DNA of 64,000 nt. It comes from Halorussus marinus (GTDB lineage: Archaea > Halobacteriota > Halobacteria > Halobacteriales > Haladaptataceae). The number at the start of each line of letters is the position of its first letter. The stretch's first letter is position 1. The stretch is taken from assembly GCF_004765795.1 (NCBI RefSeq), contig NZ_SBIV01000006.1:224183-288182 (forward strand), read 5' to 3'. Of this stretch, positions 8,544 to 17,800 are shown piece by piece. A model generated the notes under the pieces. That model had not been told where the DNA came from. It saw only the letters and a program-made list of their open reading frames with translations, and did not search any database. Position numbers and translations under genes: made by a program.

Positions 8544-11500
8544 CTACTTCTGGAAGGTAATCTCGATCTTCAGGCTTGACGCCTCCTCGGGCATCCGCTC
8601 GAACAGGTCCTGGACCTTCGTGTAGTCCTGTCCGGATCGCAGCGTCAGGCTGACTTGCGTCCGCTCGACGTCGGCGGTCCCCTGAAGAGCACCGGGAACA
8701 CCCTCCCGGTCGGGCAGCATGAACGTGACGTCGCCGTAATCGACACTTCCCGTCTGGTGGTTGTTCCGCCACTTGCTCCGCATCGCGGCGACGTCGTCGC
8801 CGTTGTACTCGAAGCGCCACGTGGGAATCTCCGTGTCGGCCTTCCGGAACGGGTACCCGGGAACCCAGTCGGAGGCTTTCTCCGAGCCGGTCGTATTGAC
8901 GACGTACTCGGGTTCTTCGTCCTTTCCGATGTTCTCCAGCAGGTACGTCCGCACCATGTACTCGGTAACACTGCTGTCGAACCGATCCGTGACCTTGTTC
9001 ACCGTGAACTGGTCTCCCGGTTCTAAGTCCTCGATGTACTCCAGGATCTGGTCGCCGATCCGTTCGGGTACCGTCGGAACGATCTTTACCGTCGTCGGGT
9101 CGCGGTCGCCGAGCGATCCAAGATACCGACCGCCGGCTTCCAGAACGTAGTCGTCTACGAGGAATTCATTGACTGCTTCGCGGGCGACAGACTCGGTCTC
9201 GTCCGGCGGGAGGAACACCGACTCCTCGGCACGGACCTCGCCGATAATTGTGTCGAGGTTCGCGTAGCCGTCGTCGTCGATGTGCGTCTCGATGCGGTCT
9301 ACGAGGGACGATGCACCGACAACCTCCGCGCCGCCGACGTCTCGGACCGTTGCGTCGGATTGTGGTTTATCGAGGATCTCGTTCCCTTTGACAATGACGT
9401 ACTGCTCCTCACGAGCGAGCCGACCGATGGCCCGCATCACGACGTCGTGGCTGTCGCCGTCGATCCAGATCTCGCCGTCTTCGACGAGTTCCAGTTCGAA
9501 GTCACCGATATCGAGCGCGGTCGTTCCGCTCCCGAACCGCTGACGCAGTTCCTGTTCGACGTCATCGACGCCCCATACGTCCACATCGTCTTGCTGGACG
9601 AGGACGGTGTCCAGCGAACTGCCGGAGAGGTCGTCGCGGAACCCACCAGTGTCACGGGCGAGCACCGGTTTGTCCGAGAGCGCTTTCACCGTCGCATTTA
9701 GCACGTCGTTCGCACTGCCGGGGATCGGAAGCTCCGGGTCGCGGAGGAATTGCTCGTAGATGTCCTCAACCGAGATCTCCCCGCGTCGCTCCAGAAGGTC
9801 CTCAGCGATAGCCCAGACGTCCGACTGAAGGTCAAACGGATCGGCAGATGCTGAGTCCGCGATGTTCGACGCACTCAGCTCTGCCTCATCGTGAACGTAG
9901 ACGTCGAGTTCCATCGGCGTCATCTGTCCCCAGTCGTTGAGCAGGTCGTTCCCGTCAAGCACCTCTCCGTACAGGAGCTGGAGTTCTTCGCGGAGTTCGT
10001 TTTCCTCCTGCTCCCGCATACCCTTGATCGACGTCCGGATTTCGTCATCGAGAGATTCGTCGGCGAGGACCTGCCGTGCGCCCTCGATGTACCGCGCCTT
10101 ATCGATGTACCGTGTCCCAGACTCGATGGCCTTGTCGCCCGAGGGTTGGACGAACACGAGGGTGTTACGCCACTCCCGGCCACGCCCATCGTTCGTGATG
10201 ACTTTCTCGACCTCCTCGTTCGTCCACTGGTCGTCTTTCACGACGACCTTGACCTCGCGGTCGTCCGGGATGTCCCGCATATCGTTCGTCCGGAATCCGA
10301 CCGGGTGTGCGTTCGACCCGAAGATATCGGTGATGAAATCCGCGACTTCAGCCTTCGCCGATGTCTCGGAGACGTCTACGGCCGCGTTTCGGATGAGCGC
10401 GTTCGGGTTCTGCCGGTCGCGGATCGCGTACTTTCCGTTCAGCTTGTGGAGATGCCACGCGACACCGTGGAGACGTTCGAGGTTGAGGACAACGTCTGAG
10501 ACGAGATCGCCTGTCTGGTAGGCACCCATGACGATCTCCGAGACCTCCGCGCCCTCGCCCTCGCTCGGCTTCAGCGAGTACAGGAGGATCGTGTTCAGAA
10601 TACGTCGGCCGTGGGGAACATCGTCTTCATCGATGCGGCTTTTGATGTCGCCCGTCGCCGCGTTCAACCGCTCGTAGTTAATCTTCGCCAGTTCGTCCTC
10701 GAACTCGATAGCATCGATATCACCGTGCGTGATCAGATCCGTCTGATCCTGCATCTCCAGGAGAACCTTCGAGAAGAGGTAGATCATCCCTCGCGTGTTC
10801 TGGTTATCCTCGTCAGCGTAGTACCGCGTCTCAAGCGCGTCCAGAAGCACAGGGTGGAACGGATACAGATCGTGCATCTCCGACAGCAGATCATCGGGAA
10901 TGGAGACGTGATCGGACTGGTCGTACGCGTCGTAGTACCCATTGACGATCTCGCGGGCGGCGTTCTCGTTCACTGAATCGATCAGGCGGTGACGAAGGAC
11001 CTCGCGTTTGTCCACCTGATTGTTCATGTTGACCTCAACCGCCTGTTCCCGGTTCAGGATGTCGTGGACCTCGGAGCCCTCTCGGAGTACCGAGACGATG
11101 GTGTATAGTTCGAGATCCGAGAGCGCGGTCGATTCAAGGAGCGACTGGAGGAAGGCTTTGTTTGCGCTCTTGCGGTCGCCCTGGAGTGTGTCGAACCAGT
11201 CTTCGAGTTCGTCCACGAAGAACGCGACCGTGTCGTCGCCGACGGCCTCCTGAATCGTCTGCATGTCGGGATATCCACCCGAGCTGTACGTTCCAGGGTC
11301 GTAATCGAGCGCTTCGAAGAACGGCTCCCAGAGGTACTCGTACTGCTCGTTCTGCATGGCGACCGTAATCGGCGTCGCCGATTCCGGGAGGGACGTCTCG
11401 AACCCTTCGACCGAGTCGCTTGCCCACGTCCCTGCTGCGTCGGGGTCGTCGAAGCAGTGGTACAGCGCCACCATCTGGTGGGACTTCCCACTGCCGTACG

Positions 11501-11750
11501 GACCGTAGAGGATGTGCGTCCCGCGCGGGTCATCGCCCGTGAGAGAATCGCGGAGAATCGAAATCGCCTCACGGAGCCCCTGGGTCATCAGGGTTCGCTC
11601 GAAGAAGAGTTCCGCGTCTGACTCGAACTCGTCATCGTCATCGACGTTGTAGAGCTTTACCTGACCGTCAATTTGCCCTTCTTCTCGAAGCTCACGGCTG
11701 AGGGTCACCGTGTCTTCGAGGGTATTCGACAGGGATCCAGACTGTGCCAT
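8544..11750 (-). CDS. DUF499-type large P-loop ATPase of a defence cluster
   Basis: 1,068 residues from the ATG at 11750 (MAQSGSLSN); an in-frame start at 11783 would add 11 residues. The P-loop GPYGSGKS is at residues 83-90 and the Walker B VAFFVDELED at 175-184, followed by a long helical body and winged-helix-like segments, as in the DUF499 and BrxC/PglY ATPases associated with phage defence. It probably acts as the ATP-dependent hub linking DNA surveillance to the methyltransferase and helicases. It is divergent from the SNF2 helicase gene across a 142-base gap. Assignment to DUF499 rather than PglY is by length, neighbours and motif style. Confidence 0.78.
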   Translation of the reverse strand: MAQSGSLSNTLEDTVTLSRELREEGQIDGQVKLYNVDDDDEFESDAELFFERTLMTQGLREAISILRDSLTGDDPRGTHILYGPYGSGKSHQMVALYHCFDDPDAAGTWASDSVEGFETSLPESATPITVAMQNEQYEYLWEPFFEALDYDPGTYSSGGYPDMQTIQEAVGDDTVAFFVDELEDWFDTLQGDRKSANKAFLQSLLESTALSDLELYTIVSVLREGSEVHDILNREQAVEVNMNNQVDKREVLRHRLIDSVNENAAREIVNGYYDAYDQSDHVSIPDDLLSEMHDLYPFHPVLLDALETRYYADEDNQNTRGMIYLFSKVLLEMQDQTDLITHGDIDAIEFEDELAKINYERLNAATGDIKSRIDEDDVPHGRRILNTILLYSLKPSEGEGAEVSEIVMGAYQTGDLVSDVVLNLERLHGVAWHLHKLNGKYAIRDRQNPNALIRNAAVDVSETSAKAEVADFITDIFGSNAHPVGFRTNDMRDIPDDREVKVVVKDDQWTNEEVEKVITNDGRGREWRNTLVFVQPSGDKAIESGTRYIDKARYIEGARQVLADESLDDEIRTSIKGMREQEENELREELQLLYGEVLDGNDLLNDWGQMTPMELDVYVHDEAELSASNIADSASADPFDLQSDVWAIAEDLLERRGEISVEDIYEQFLRDPELPIPGSANDVLNATVKALSDKPVLARDTGGFRDDLSGSSLDTVLVQQDDVDVWGVDDVEQELRQRFGSGTTALDIGDFELELVEDGEIWIDGDSHDVVMRAIGRLAREEQYVIVKGNEILDKPQSDATVRDVGGAEVVGASSLVDRIETHIDDDGYANLDTIIGEVRAEESVFLPPDETESVAREAVNEFLVDDYVLEAGGRYLGSLGDRDPTTVKIVPTVPERIGDQILEYIEDLEPGDQFTVNKVTDRFDSSVTEYMVRTYLLENIGKDEEPEYVVNTTGSEKASDWVPGYPFRKADTEIPTWRFEYNGDDVAAMRSKWRNNHQTGSVDYGDVTFMLPDREGVPGALQGTADVERTQVSLTLRSGQDYTKVQDLFERMPEEASSLKIEITFQK

Positions 11751-11892
11751 CTTGATACTTAAACACACCTCTTGGCCACCCAATAAACACTATGGTCTTG
11801 CGAATACCTCCTCCCTCGGAGCCAAGCAGACGGATCGTCCAGTGTTTTCCGGTCACCAAACGTATTTGACGCGAACATGTCTCTACGAAACC
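11751..11892. promoter_or_regulatory. Divergent promoter region of the defence cluster
   Basis: 142 bases separate the start codons of the minus-strand ATPase gene and the plus-strand SNF2 helicase gene, so both promoters must lie here. AT-rich words around 11757-11765 and 11783-11790 could supply TATA elements, but I cannot place them with certainty. Shared control of the two arms of the cluster is an inference from the geometry. Confidence 0.45.
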
Positions 11893-13647
11893 ATGGGAAG
11901 CTACGACCTCGTTGATGTTGAGGTCACACACGAGTCTGCGGACGATATTCTCGATTCATTGTCTGGAGATGGTGCAGAGGAGGATCATTTACAAACCATC
12001 CAAGCCGTTCGTCTCCAAGCGGGCCAGCCGGACTCCGAACTTCGGTCGCTGAAAGAACTAGACGAAAACTCCGTCAAGCTACTCGAACATCAGGTGGACG
12101 CCGCCTATCGGGCCCTCTTCGAGATGGACGGGAAAGCCCTTCTCGCGGACGAAGTCGGCCTCGGAAAGACCATCGAGGTCGGGATGATTCTCAAGGAGAT
12201 GCACTTCCGAGAGACGGACGAGTCCGTCCTCATCCTCACTCCTGCACAACTGGCGAAACAGTGGCAGGCCGAACTCCGTGAGAAGTTCGGGCTCAACTTC
12301 GTCTGCAACTACGACGACGAGTTCGAAGACTTCGACGCCCACGACTACATCATCGCAAGTATCGACACTGCGAAGAGCGAGCGACACCGTCAGACCGTCC
12401 TCAACCGCGACTGGGACGTTCTGGTCCTCGACGAAGCCCACTACGTCAAAAACGAGGAGACGGACCGCTACGACCTGATTGACCGGCTCTCCTACAACTA
12501 CGCGTTCTTTCTCACGGCGACGCCGATTCAGAACGAGCTGACCGACCTATACAACGTCGTCTCGCTACTCCGACCCGGACTGTTCGGCACACGCGACGTC
12601 TTCCACCAGTACTTCGTCAACAGCAATCAGGAGACGCTGGTGAATCGAGACGAACTACAGGACCGCCTAAACAAGGTTATGATCCGAAACCGACGGGAGG
12701 ACACGGATATTGACTTCACGGACCGGACGATCGACACACGGACGTTCAATCCAACCCCGAAGGAACGCGAACTCTATCAGGCGGTTTCTGACTATGTGAA
12801 AGGTGCCTATAGCCAAGACCAGGGGCAGAAGCTCGTACTGATGCTCTTGCAGAAGGAGGTCGTCAGCAGCCCGGTCGCACTCAAGAAGACCATCGAGAAG
12901 CGACTCTACGACCAGTCGGAGCTCACGCACGCGGACGAACTGGAGTCCATTTTAGATCTGATCGATGAGATCGATACGGTCACCAAACAGGAACGACTTC
13001 TGGACATTGTCGAAGAAGCCCGTGACAACGTCGAGATGGGGCGAGTCATCGTCTTCACGCAGTTCCGAGCAACTCAACAGGATATTCTCGATAGGCTCGC
13101 TGCGGAGGGGTACACGGTACACGCGTTCCACGGTGGCCACTCCAGTAGCGAGAAGGAACTGATTATTGAGGACTTCGAGGAGGAGGGTGGGGTCCTCGTT
13201 TCAACTGACTCAATGAGCGAAGGCCGAAACTTACAGTTTTGTAACATGTTAGTTAATTTAGACTTGCCGTGGAATCCGATGCGCGTCGAACAACGTATTG
13301 GACGTGTACACCGGATTGGACAGAAACGGGATGTCTTCATCTTCAACATGGCGCTAAAGGATACTGTTGAAGAATACGTACTGGAGCGTCTCTACCACAA
13401 AATCGATTTGTTCCAACAAAGTGTGGGCGAGCTAAGTTCCATCTTGAGTCGGTTAGAAGAGTCAGGGACAAGCTTCGAGGACCAGATTTTCGACCGACTC
13501 GTCAATGCTGATTCAGAGGTTGATCTGGAGAACGACTTCGAAGCGATGGCCGTCGATCTGCAAGAACAGCGCGAGCTCGCTGACAAACTGGAGCAGTTCA
13601 ACAACGGCGTCTTCGAAGGATTCGACTTGGGGGAAGGCGATGACTGA
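11893..13647 (+). CDS. SNF2-family (RapA-like) helicase/translocase
   Basis: 584 residues from the ATG at 11893 (MGSYDLVDVE); upstream codons in frame are judged leader sequence. Superfamily 2 motifs are complete: DEVGLGKT (residues 86-93), TPAQLAKQW, DEAH (180-183), TATPIQN, then VIVFTQFRA, EGRNLQF and RIGRVHRIGQ in the C-terminal RecA lobe. SNF2 translocases remodel protein-DNA complexes and are core parts of BREX (BrxHII) and DISARM (DrmD). Its last 8 bases overlap the next gene (ATGACTGA), so the pair is translationally coupled. Confidence 0.9.
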   Translation: MGSYDLVDVEVTHESADDILDSLSGDGAEEDHLQTIQAVRLQAGQPDSELRSLKELDENSVKLLEHQVDAAYRALFEMDGKALLADEVGLGKTIEVGMILKEMHFRETDESVLILTPAQLAKQWQAELREKFGLNFVCNYDDEFEDFDAHDYIIASIDTAKSERHRQTVLNRDWDVLVLDEAHYVKNEETDRYDLIDRLSYNYAFFLTATPIQNELTDLYNVVSLLRPGLFGTRDVFHQYFVNSNQETLVNRDELQDRLNKVMIRNRREDTDIDFTDRTIDTRTFNPTPKERELYQAVSDYVKGAYSQDQGQKLVLMLLQKEVVSSPVALKKTIEKRLYDQSELTHADELESILDLIDEIDTVTKQERLLDIVEEARDNVEMGRVIVFTQFRATQQDILDRLAAEGYTVHAFHGGHSSSEKELIIEDFEEEGGVLVSTDSMSEGRNLQFCNMLVNLDLPWNPMRVEQRIGRVHRIGQKRDVFIFNMALKDTVEEYVLERLYHKIDLFQQSVGELSSILSRLEESGTSFEDQIFDRLVNADSEVDLENDFEAMAVDLQEQRELADKLEQFNNGVFEGFDLGEGDD

Positions 13648-14806
13648 CGAAGCACTCGCGGTCACGCAGTCCCTCGTGGAGGACTTCGCCGAACGCTACT
13701 TAGAGTCACTCGGCGGGACCATCGAGAAACGAGGGGATACCTGGGAAGTTACGATCCCAGACAATAACGATACAGAATTGCCGGCAGGCAGCCTATCGTT
13801 GCTTTCTGATGCGGGCAGAGACAAAGATAGTGCTGGAGAGCCTCTTCATCCAGAAAGTGAGTTTTTCCAGCGGATCCTCAGAGAGGCAGCTGAGCGTCGT
13901 CCTACCGGGAAAATACCAATAGAAGCCGATCGGGACGACGTAGCGATTCCACAGTGGATTAAAGAAGGCGACGTCGAAGTAAGTGAAATACAGTTCACGC
14001 CGTACTACGACCGTACCGCGATTGTGGTCCTTTTCGAGGTGAGTATCGAGACAGTCAGTGAATACCAACAAGAACTCCTTCGCGCCATCGCTATCGATCA
14101 CCGCTCGGAACAGAGACTTCCGGCGTTAGAGGAGACGTTTCTTCAAATGACGTCGATACCTACGAACAGTTCTCCCACTACCACGGAACTCTCATTATCG
14201 AGATCAGACGCACGATCGCTTCTCGGCACAGCCCAAGATCAGCTGATGCAGAGCATCCAGAACGAAATTGATGAGGTTCATAATGAGGCATCCAGAGCAG
14301 CGGACGCAGAGGTCGAAGAGTACCGGCAGCTGCAACAACAACGGATCCAAGAGTTGGAGGAGGAACGTTCCAAGCTGTCCTCGAAGATTGATGAGCTGAG
14401 TGAAGCGATCAATAGCAGTGATCAGAACGATCGCGTGGAGGCACTGAAGAAACGGAAAGAGGCAAAAGCTGAGTATGAAGAGGTTGATTCCGAATTGAGA
14501 ACTCTGCACGAACGGCGAGACCAGGGGTTTCCCCAAAAGCAGGAAGAAATCCGAAAGCGGCATGCGTTGGATATTCGAGTGACTCCTCTCACGGTAACAC
14601 AGGTAGAGTACGAACGGGGAGAACTCGATATCGAACTGGTCGAACAAGGAGTTTCCCGAACGGTGACTCTCGGATACGGGAGCGGGATCGGAACTACGGA
14701 CACCGTCCAGTGTTCTTCATGTGATAGTGTGTTGAGCGTAGATAACCCTCTGAAGACGGTCAAAGGCTCTCTTCAATGCAGAGCCTGCAGTTCTTCCAAC
14801 GAATAG
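13640..14806 (+). CDS. Coiled-coil zinc-ribbon protein coupled to SNF2 helicase, unrecognised
   Basis: 388 residues. The ATG at 13640 overlaps the helicase stop by 8 bases and is a clear choice. Residues 1-200 form an acidic mixed alpha/beta domain; 205-310 is a strong coiled coil (QLQQQRIQELEEERSK); the C-terminus carries a four-cysteine zinc ribbon (C358, C361, C380, C383). No nuclease or ATPase motif is visible. Obligate coupling to the helicase suggests that it is its partner or loading factor. It could be the counterpart of DUF3780-type proteins described beside DUF499/DUF1156 genes, but I cannot confirm this. Confidence 0.75.
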   Translation: MTDEALAVTQSLVEDFAERYLESLGGTIEKRGDTWEVTIPDNNDTELPAGSLSLLSDAGRDKDSAGEPLHPESEFFQRILREAAERRPTGKIPIEADRDDVAIPQWIKEGDVEVSEIQFTPYYDRTAIVVLFEVSIETVSEYQQELLRAIAIDHRSEQRLPALEETFLQMTSIPTNSSPTTTELSLSRSDARSLLGTAQDQLMQSIQNEIDEVHNEASRAADAEVEEYRQLQQQRIQELEEERSKLSSKIDELSEAINSSDQNDRVEALKKRKEAKAEYEEVDSELRTLHERRDQGFPQKQEEIRKRHALDIRVTPLTVTQVEYERGELDIELVEQGVSRTVTLGYGSGIGTTDTVQCSSCDSVLSVDNPLKTVKGSLQCRACSSSNE

Positions 14807-14970
14807 AGTACGACACGAATTGCAACTCAGACATCGGGAACCGGGTTTTCGAGGCCGACCCCACGGACTGGGCATTCAGAATTCGGAAAGACGTTCCACC
14901 CTGGGTAATGAAACTCATTTTGATCGTCGCCATCCTGATTGCCGGTCTTCAGTACTTCAACATCCTCTAA
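14776..14970 (+). CDS. Possible 64-residue single-pass membrane protein
   Basis: Starts at an ATG 31 bases inside the end of the coiled-coil gene and ends before the DUF1998-type helicase gene. The last 20 residues (LILIVAILIAGLQYF within them) form a hydrophobic membrane helix; the preceding part is polar. The position in a tight co-oriented series supports it, but it is short and could be chance. Confidence 0.35.
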   Translation: MQSLQFFQRIEYDTNCNSDIGNRVFEADPTDWAFRIRKDVPPWVMKLILIVAILIAGLQYFNIL

Positions 14971-15112
14971 TCACCATTATGCGGCCGTTTTGACGGTGAT
15001 GAATTCGGTGGCTTCTCATCTGTTCCTCCAGGGAAGGTGTCTAACAAAGAGAGTTTCAACAGAGCCCTTGAATCGCAAAAGTTCACAAGTATCAATCTCC
15101 AAGAACCAACAG

Positions 15113-17653
15113 ATGAAGGATCGACCCGGAATTGAAGACACCATCGAATGGTTGCGGGGTCGAGGTTATTACGAGGGACAGATCGCTCATCAGCAGATCG
15201 TAAAGGGCCAATCTGCGCAGACTGACGATCTCGCTGTTTCTGCCCCGCTCTCGTCTGCACTACAACAGGAAGAGATCACAAGCCTGTATTCACATCAGGT
15301 GGACGCTATTCAGGCGGTTCAGTCCGGGTCGAACGTTGTGGTGGCCACACCGACAGCATCTGGCAAAACCCTCACGTACGTCGTACCCGGTATTGAGAGA
15401 GCGATCGAAAACGCCGGGAAAACACTCTATATCGCACCGTATCGTGCGCTCATCAACGATCAGGCAGACACATTTGAGGTGTTTGATGATGAGTTGGGGT
15501 TCGATACTTCGATTGATATCGGCGTTCAAACAGGGGAAACATCCAAACCAGATCGAAAGGAAATCAGACAGACACAGCCCGATATTCTTCTCACAACGAT
15601 CGACCAACTCCATCTTAGTCTCCTCCCGTACGCTCATGGGAAGAATCACTGGCGGTGGTTGTTCCAGCAATTGGATACCGTAGTTATCGATGAGGTCCAC
15701 ATGTACCGTGGAGTCTTTGGAAGCCATGCATCGCTGATCTTCCGACGGCTCAACCGGTTGTGTGACTACTACGATTCGTCGCCACAGTACATCTGTTGTT
15801 CAGCGACGATCGGAAACCCTGTTGAGCATGCGTCAACCGTTACGGGACAGAAGGAACCTACGTTCGAACTTGTGGATGATGACGGTAGTGCGTCGGGAGA
15901 TCGACACTGGCTATTCTGGAACCCGCCACTCAAGCAGGACGCTGACCAGGATCAGTCGATTCCGGATCCAGCTGTCAGCCCGGACGGCACTGTCCGTGCT
16001 GGCCATGACGAACATCCGCCCGAGAAGAATGCAGCGGCTATCGATACCGAATCGAGTTCGACGACTGATACACAATCTGAAACAAGTGAGTCCTCGGATT
16101 CCCCTGACGAGGTTGCGCTCCCCTCTCATCAGGAAGTAGTCGGCGGAGAACGACGCTCACACCACGTTGAATCGGTGCGTTTGTTCTGTGATCTCGTAAC
16201 CAGAGGATATCAGACGCTGGTCTTCACTGCTGCCAGACAGGGAACAGAGCAGTATGTGGATTGGGCGGACAGAATGCTGCGTAACCGGGGACAAGATGAT
16301 CTCGCAGACAGCACCCACGCGTATCATGCCGCGCTGAATACCGGTCGTCGCCTCAAACTTGAAGAGGAACTTCGCAGCGGGGATGCTCGTGGTGTCTGGA
16401 GTACGAACGCGCTTGAACTTGGAATCGATATCGGGACACTCGATGTTGTTTTGCTTGATGGGTATCCCGGAACGTCAATGAGTACGTTCCAACGGGCAGG
16501 CCGAGCTGGGCGTGGCGAAGACACCTGTCTCGTTGTTCTTGTCGGAGCTGATGATCCACTTGACCAGTATACGATCCGGGATCCAGACGAACTGTTTGAG
16601 GGAGGTGCTGAACAGGCTGCCGTCAACCCTTCAAATAACTCAATTCGTCCGGACCACGTCGTCTGTGCAGCAAGTGATCACTTCTTATCGCCTCGTGATG
16701 AGGACTATTTCGGTGCCGACCTACCGGATATCGTCACAGAAGCAGAAGTGAATGATCGTCTTCGCCGTGTAGAGAGTGGCGACCGGATTCAGTGGCGCGC
16801 CACGGACTCTGACGTGCAATGGAATACAAATATTCGAGCGATCGATGACCGCGAGATCGATCTTATCGATCGAAACCGGGACGAGAAGCTCGCATCGCTT
16901 GAATTCGGTGCTGCAGTACGGGATGCACATCCGGATGCAATCTATCGCCACCAGAAACAAACATACCAAGTAGTCGAATTAGACCTCGAATCGGACCGAG
17001 CACTGCTGGAATCGACACCGACAGCAGCGTACACACGAGCACTCCGAGAAAAGTCCATTACTATCGAAGACACGTATGAGAGTTCGTCCGCTGAAACGCA
17101 TGAGATGACCGTACAAGCTACACTAGGAGAATTTACAGTGGAGGATACGGTTACAGGGTACTTGCGGTACAGCGACCCCAGCGATGACACCCCTCAGGAG
17201 TGTGAGTTTGAGGAGCCGCTGGAGTCACAATCGATCAAGACAACAGGCCTGTTCATCACCGTCCCAGATGATGTTGAAGCTATGATTGTTGATCAGGCGG
17301 AGTCACAAGAGGAATATCTGAGTGCTCTCCACGCTATCGAACATGCATTGATATCGCTGTTCCCTATGGAGGTTTTGTGCGACCGAGGCGACATTGGTGG
17401 TCTTTCGACGCCAAGCCATGGCCAGACGTCTGGCGGGACGGTTTTCATTCACGATGGTCATCCTGGAGGTGCTGGACTTACACGTCAGGCTTTCGAGCAA
17501 CTCGATGATCTTCTTGTGAAGACGCTCACGTTGCTTCAGGACTGTGGCTGTCAAGATGGGTGCCCGTCCTGTATTCACTCGCCCCACTGTGGGAATGCGA
17601 ACCGAAGCCTCAACAAGCAGTTAGCAATACAGCTATTGGAAGAGCTACAATAG
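15113..17653 (+). CDS. DEAD/DEAH helicase with DUF1998-like C-terminal Cys cluster
   Basis: 846 residues from the ATG at 15113 (MKDRPGIEDT); earlier in-frame codons read like leader. Helicase motifs: ATPTASGKT (78-86), APYRAL, DEVH (193-196), CCSATI, ELGIDIG and QRAGRAGR. The C-terminus has the cysteine cluster GCQDGCPSC...C (C813, C817, C820, C826), as in MrfA/YprA and DUF1998 proteins; DISARM splits similar functions between DrmA and DrmB. Residues around 300-345 form a low-complexity Ser/Asp/Thr linker between the two RecA lobes. Co-oriented with the SNF2 helicase and probably the last gene of the plus-strand arm. Confidence 0.85.
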   Translation: MKDRPGIEDTIEWLRGRGYYEGQIAHQQIVKGQSAQTDDLAVSAPLSSALQQEEITSLYSHQVDAIQAVQSGSNVVVATPTASGKTLTYVVPGIERAIENAGKTLYIAPYRALINDQADTFEVFDDELGFDTSIDIGVQTGETSKPDRKEIRQTQPDILLTTIDQLHLSLLPYAHGKNHWRWLFQQLDTVVIDEVHMYRGVFGSHASLIFRRLNRLCDYYDSSPQYICCSATIGNPVEHASTVTGQKEPTFELVDDDGSASGDRHWLFWNPPLKQDADQDQSIPDPAVSPDGTVRAGHDEHPPEKNAAAIDTESSSTTDTQSETSESSDSPDEVALPSHQEVVGGERRSHHVESVRLFCDLVTRGYQTLVFTAARQGTEQYVDWADRMLRNRGQDDLADSTHAYHAALNTGRRLKLEEELRSGDARGVWSTNALELGIDIGTLDVVLLDGYPGTSMSTFQRAGRAGRGEDTCLVVLVGADDPLDQYTIRDPDELFEGGAEQAAVNPSNNSIRPDHVVCAASDHFLSPRDEDYFGADLPDIVTEAEVNDRLRRVESGDRIQWRATDSDVQWNTNIRAIDDREIDLIDRNRDEKLASLEFGAAVRDAHPDAIYRHQKQTYQVVELDLESDRALLESTPTAAYTRALREKSITIEDTYESSSAETHEMTVQATLGEFTVEDTVTGYLRYSDPSDDTPQECEFEEPLESQSIKTTGLFITVPDDVEAMIVDQAESQEEYLSALHAIEHALISLFPMEVLCDRGDIGGLSTPSHGQTSGGTVFIHDGHPGGAGLTRQAFEQLDDLLVKTLTLLQDCGCQDGCPSCIHSPHCGNANRSLNKQLAIQLLEELQ

Positions 17654-17800
17654 AAATTCGATTCTGGTCTGCTTGTATCGCAGATCTGTCTGATGATGTC
17701 TCTGGTTTTCAGTCAGCTAGCCATTCGTATTGCCAACAACATTCAAATAGCCAAAATTGGGAATTAAATAGAGATGGATGGCAACTATTGGCTTAGTAAG

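Noticed and set aside
4741..17653. Classification as canonical BREX or DISARM
   Set aside because: No PglZ, BrxA/B/L and no phospholipase-D protein; only the methyltransferase, ATPase and helicases are shared types.
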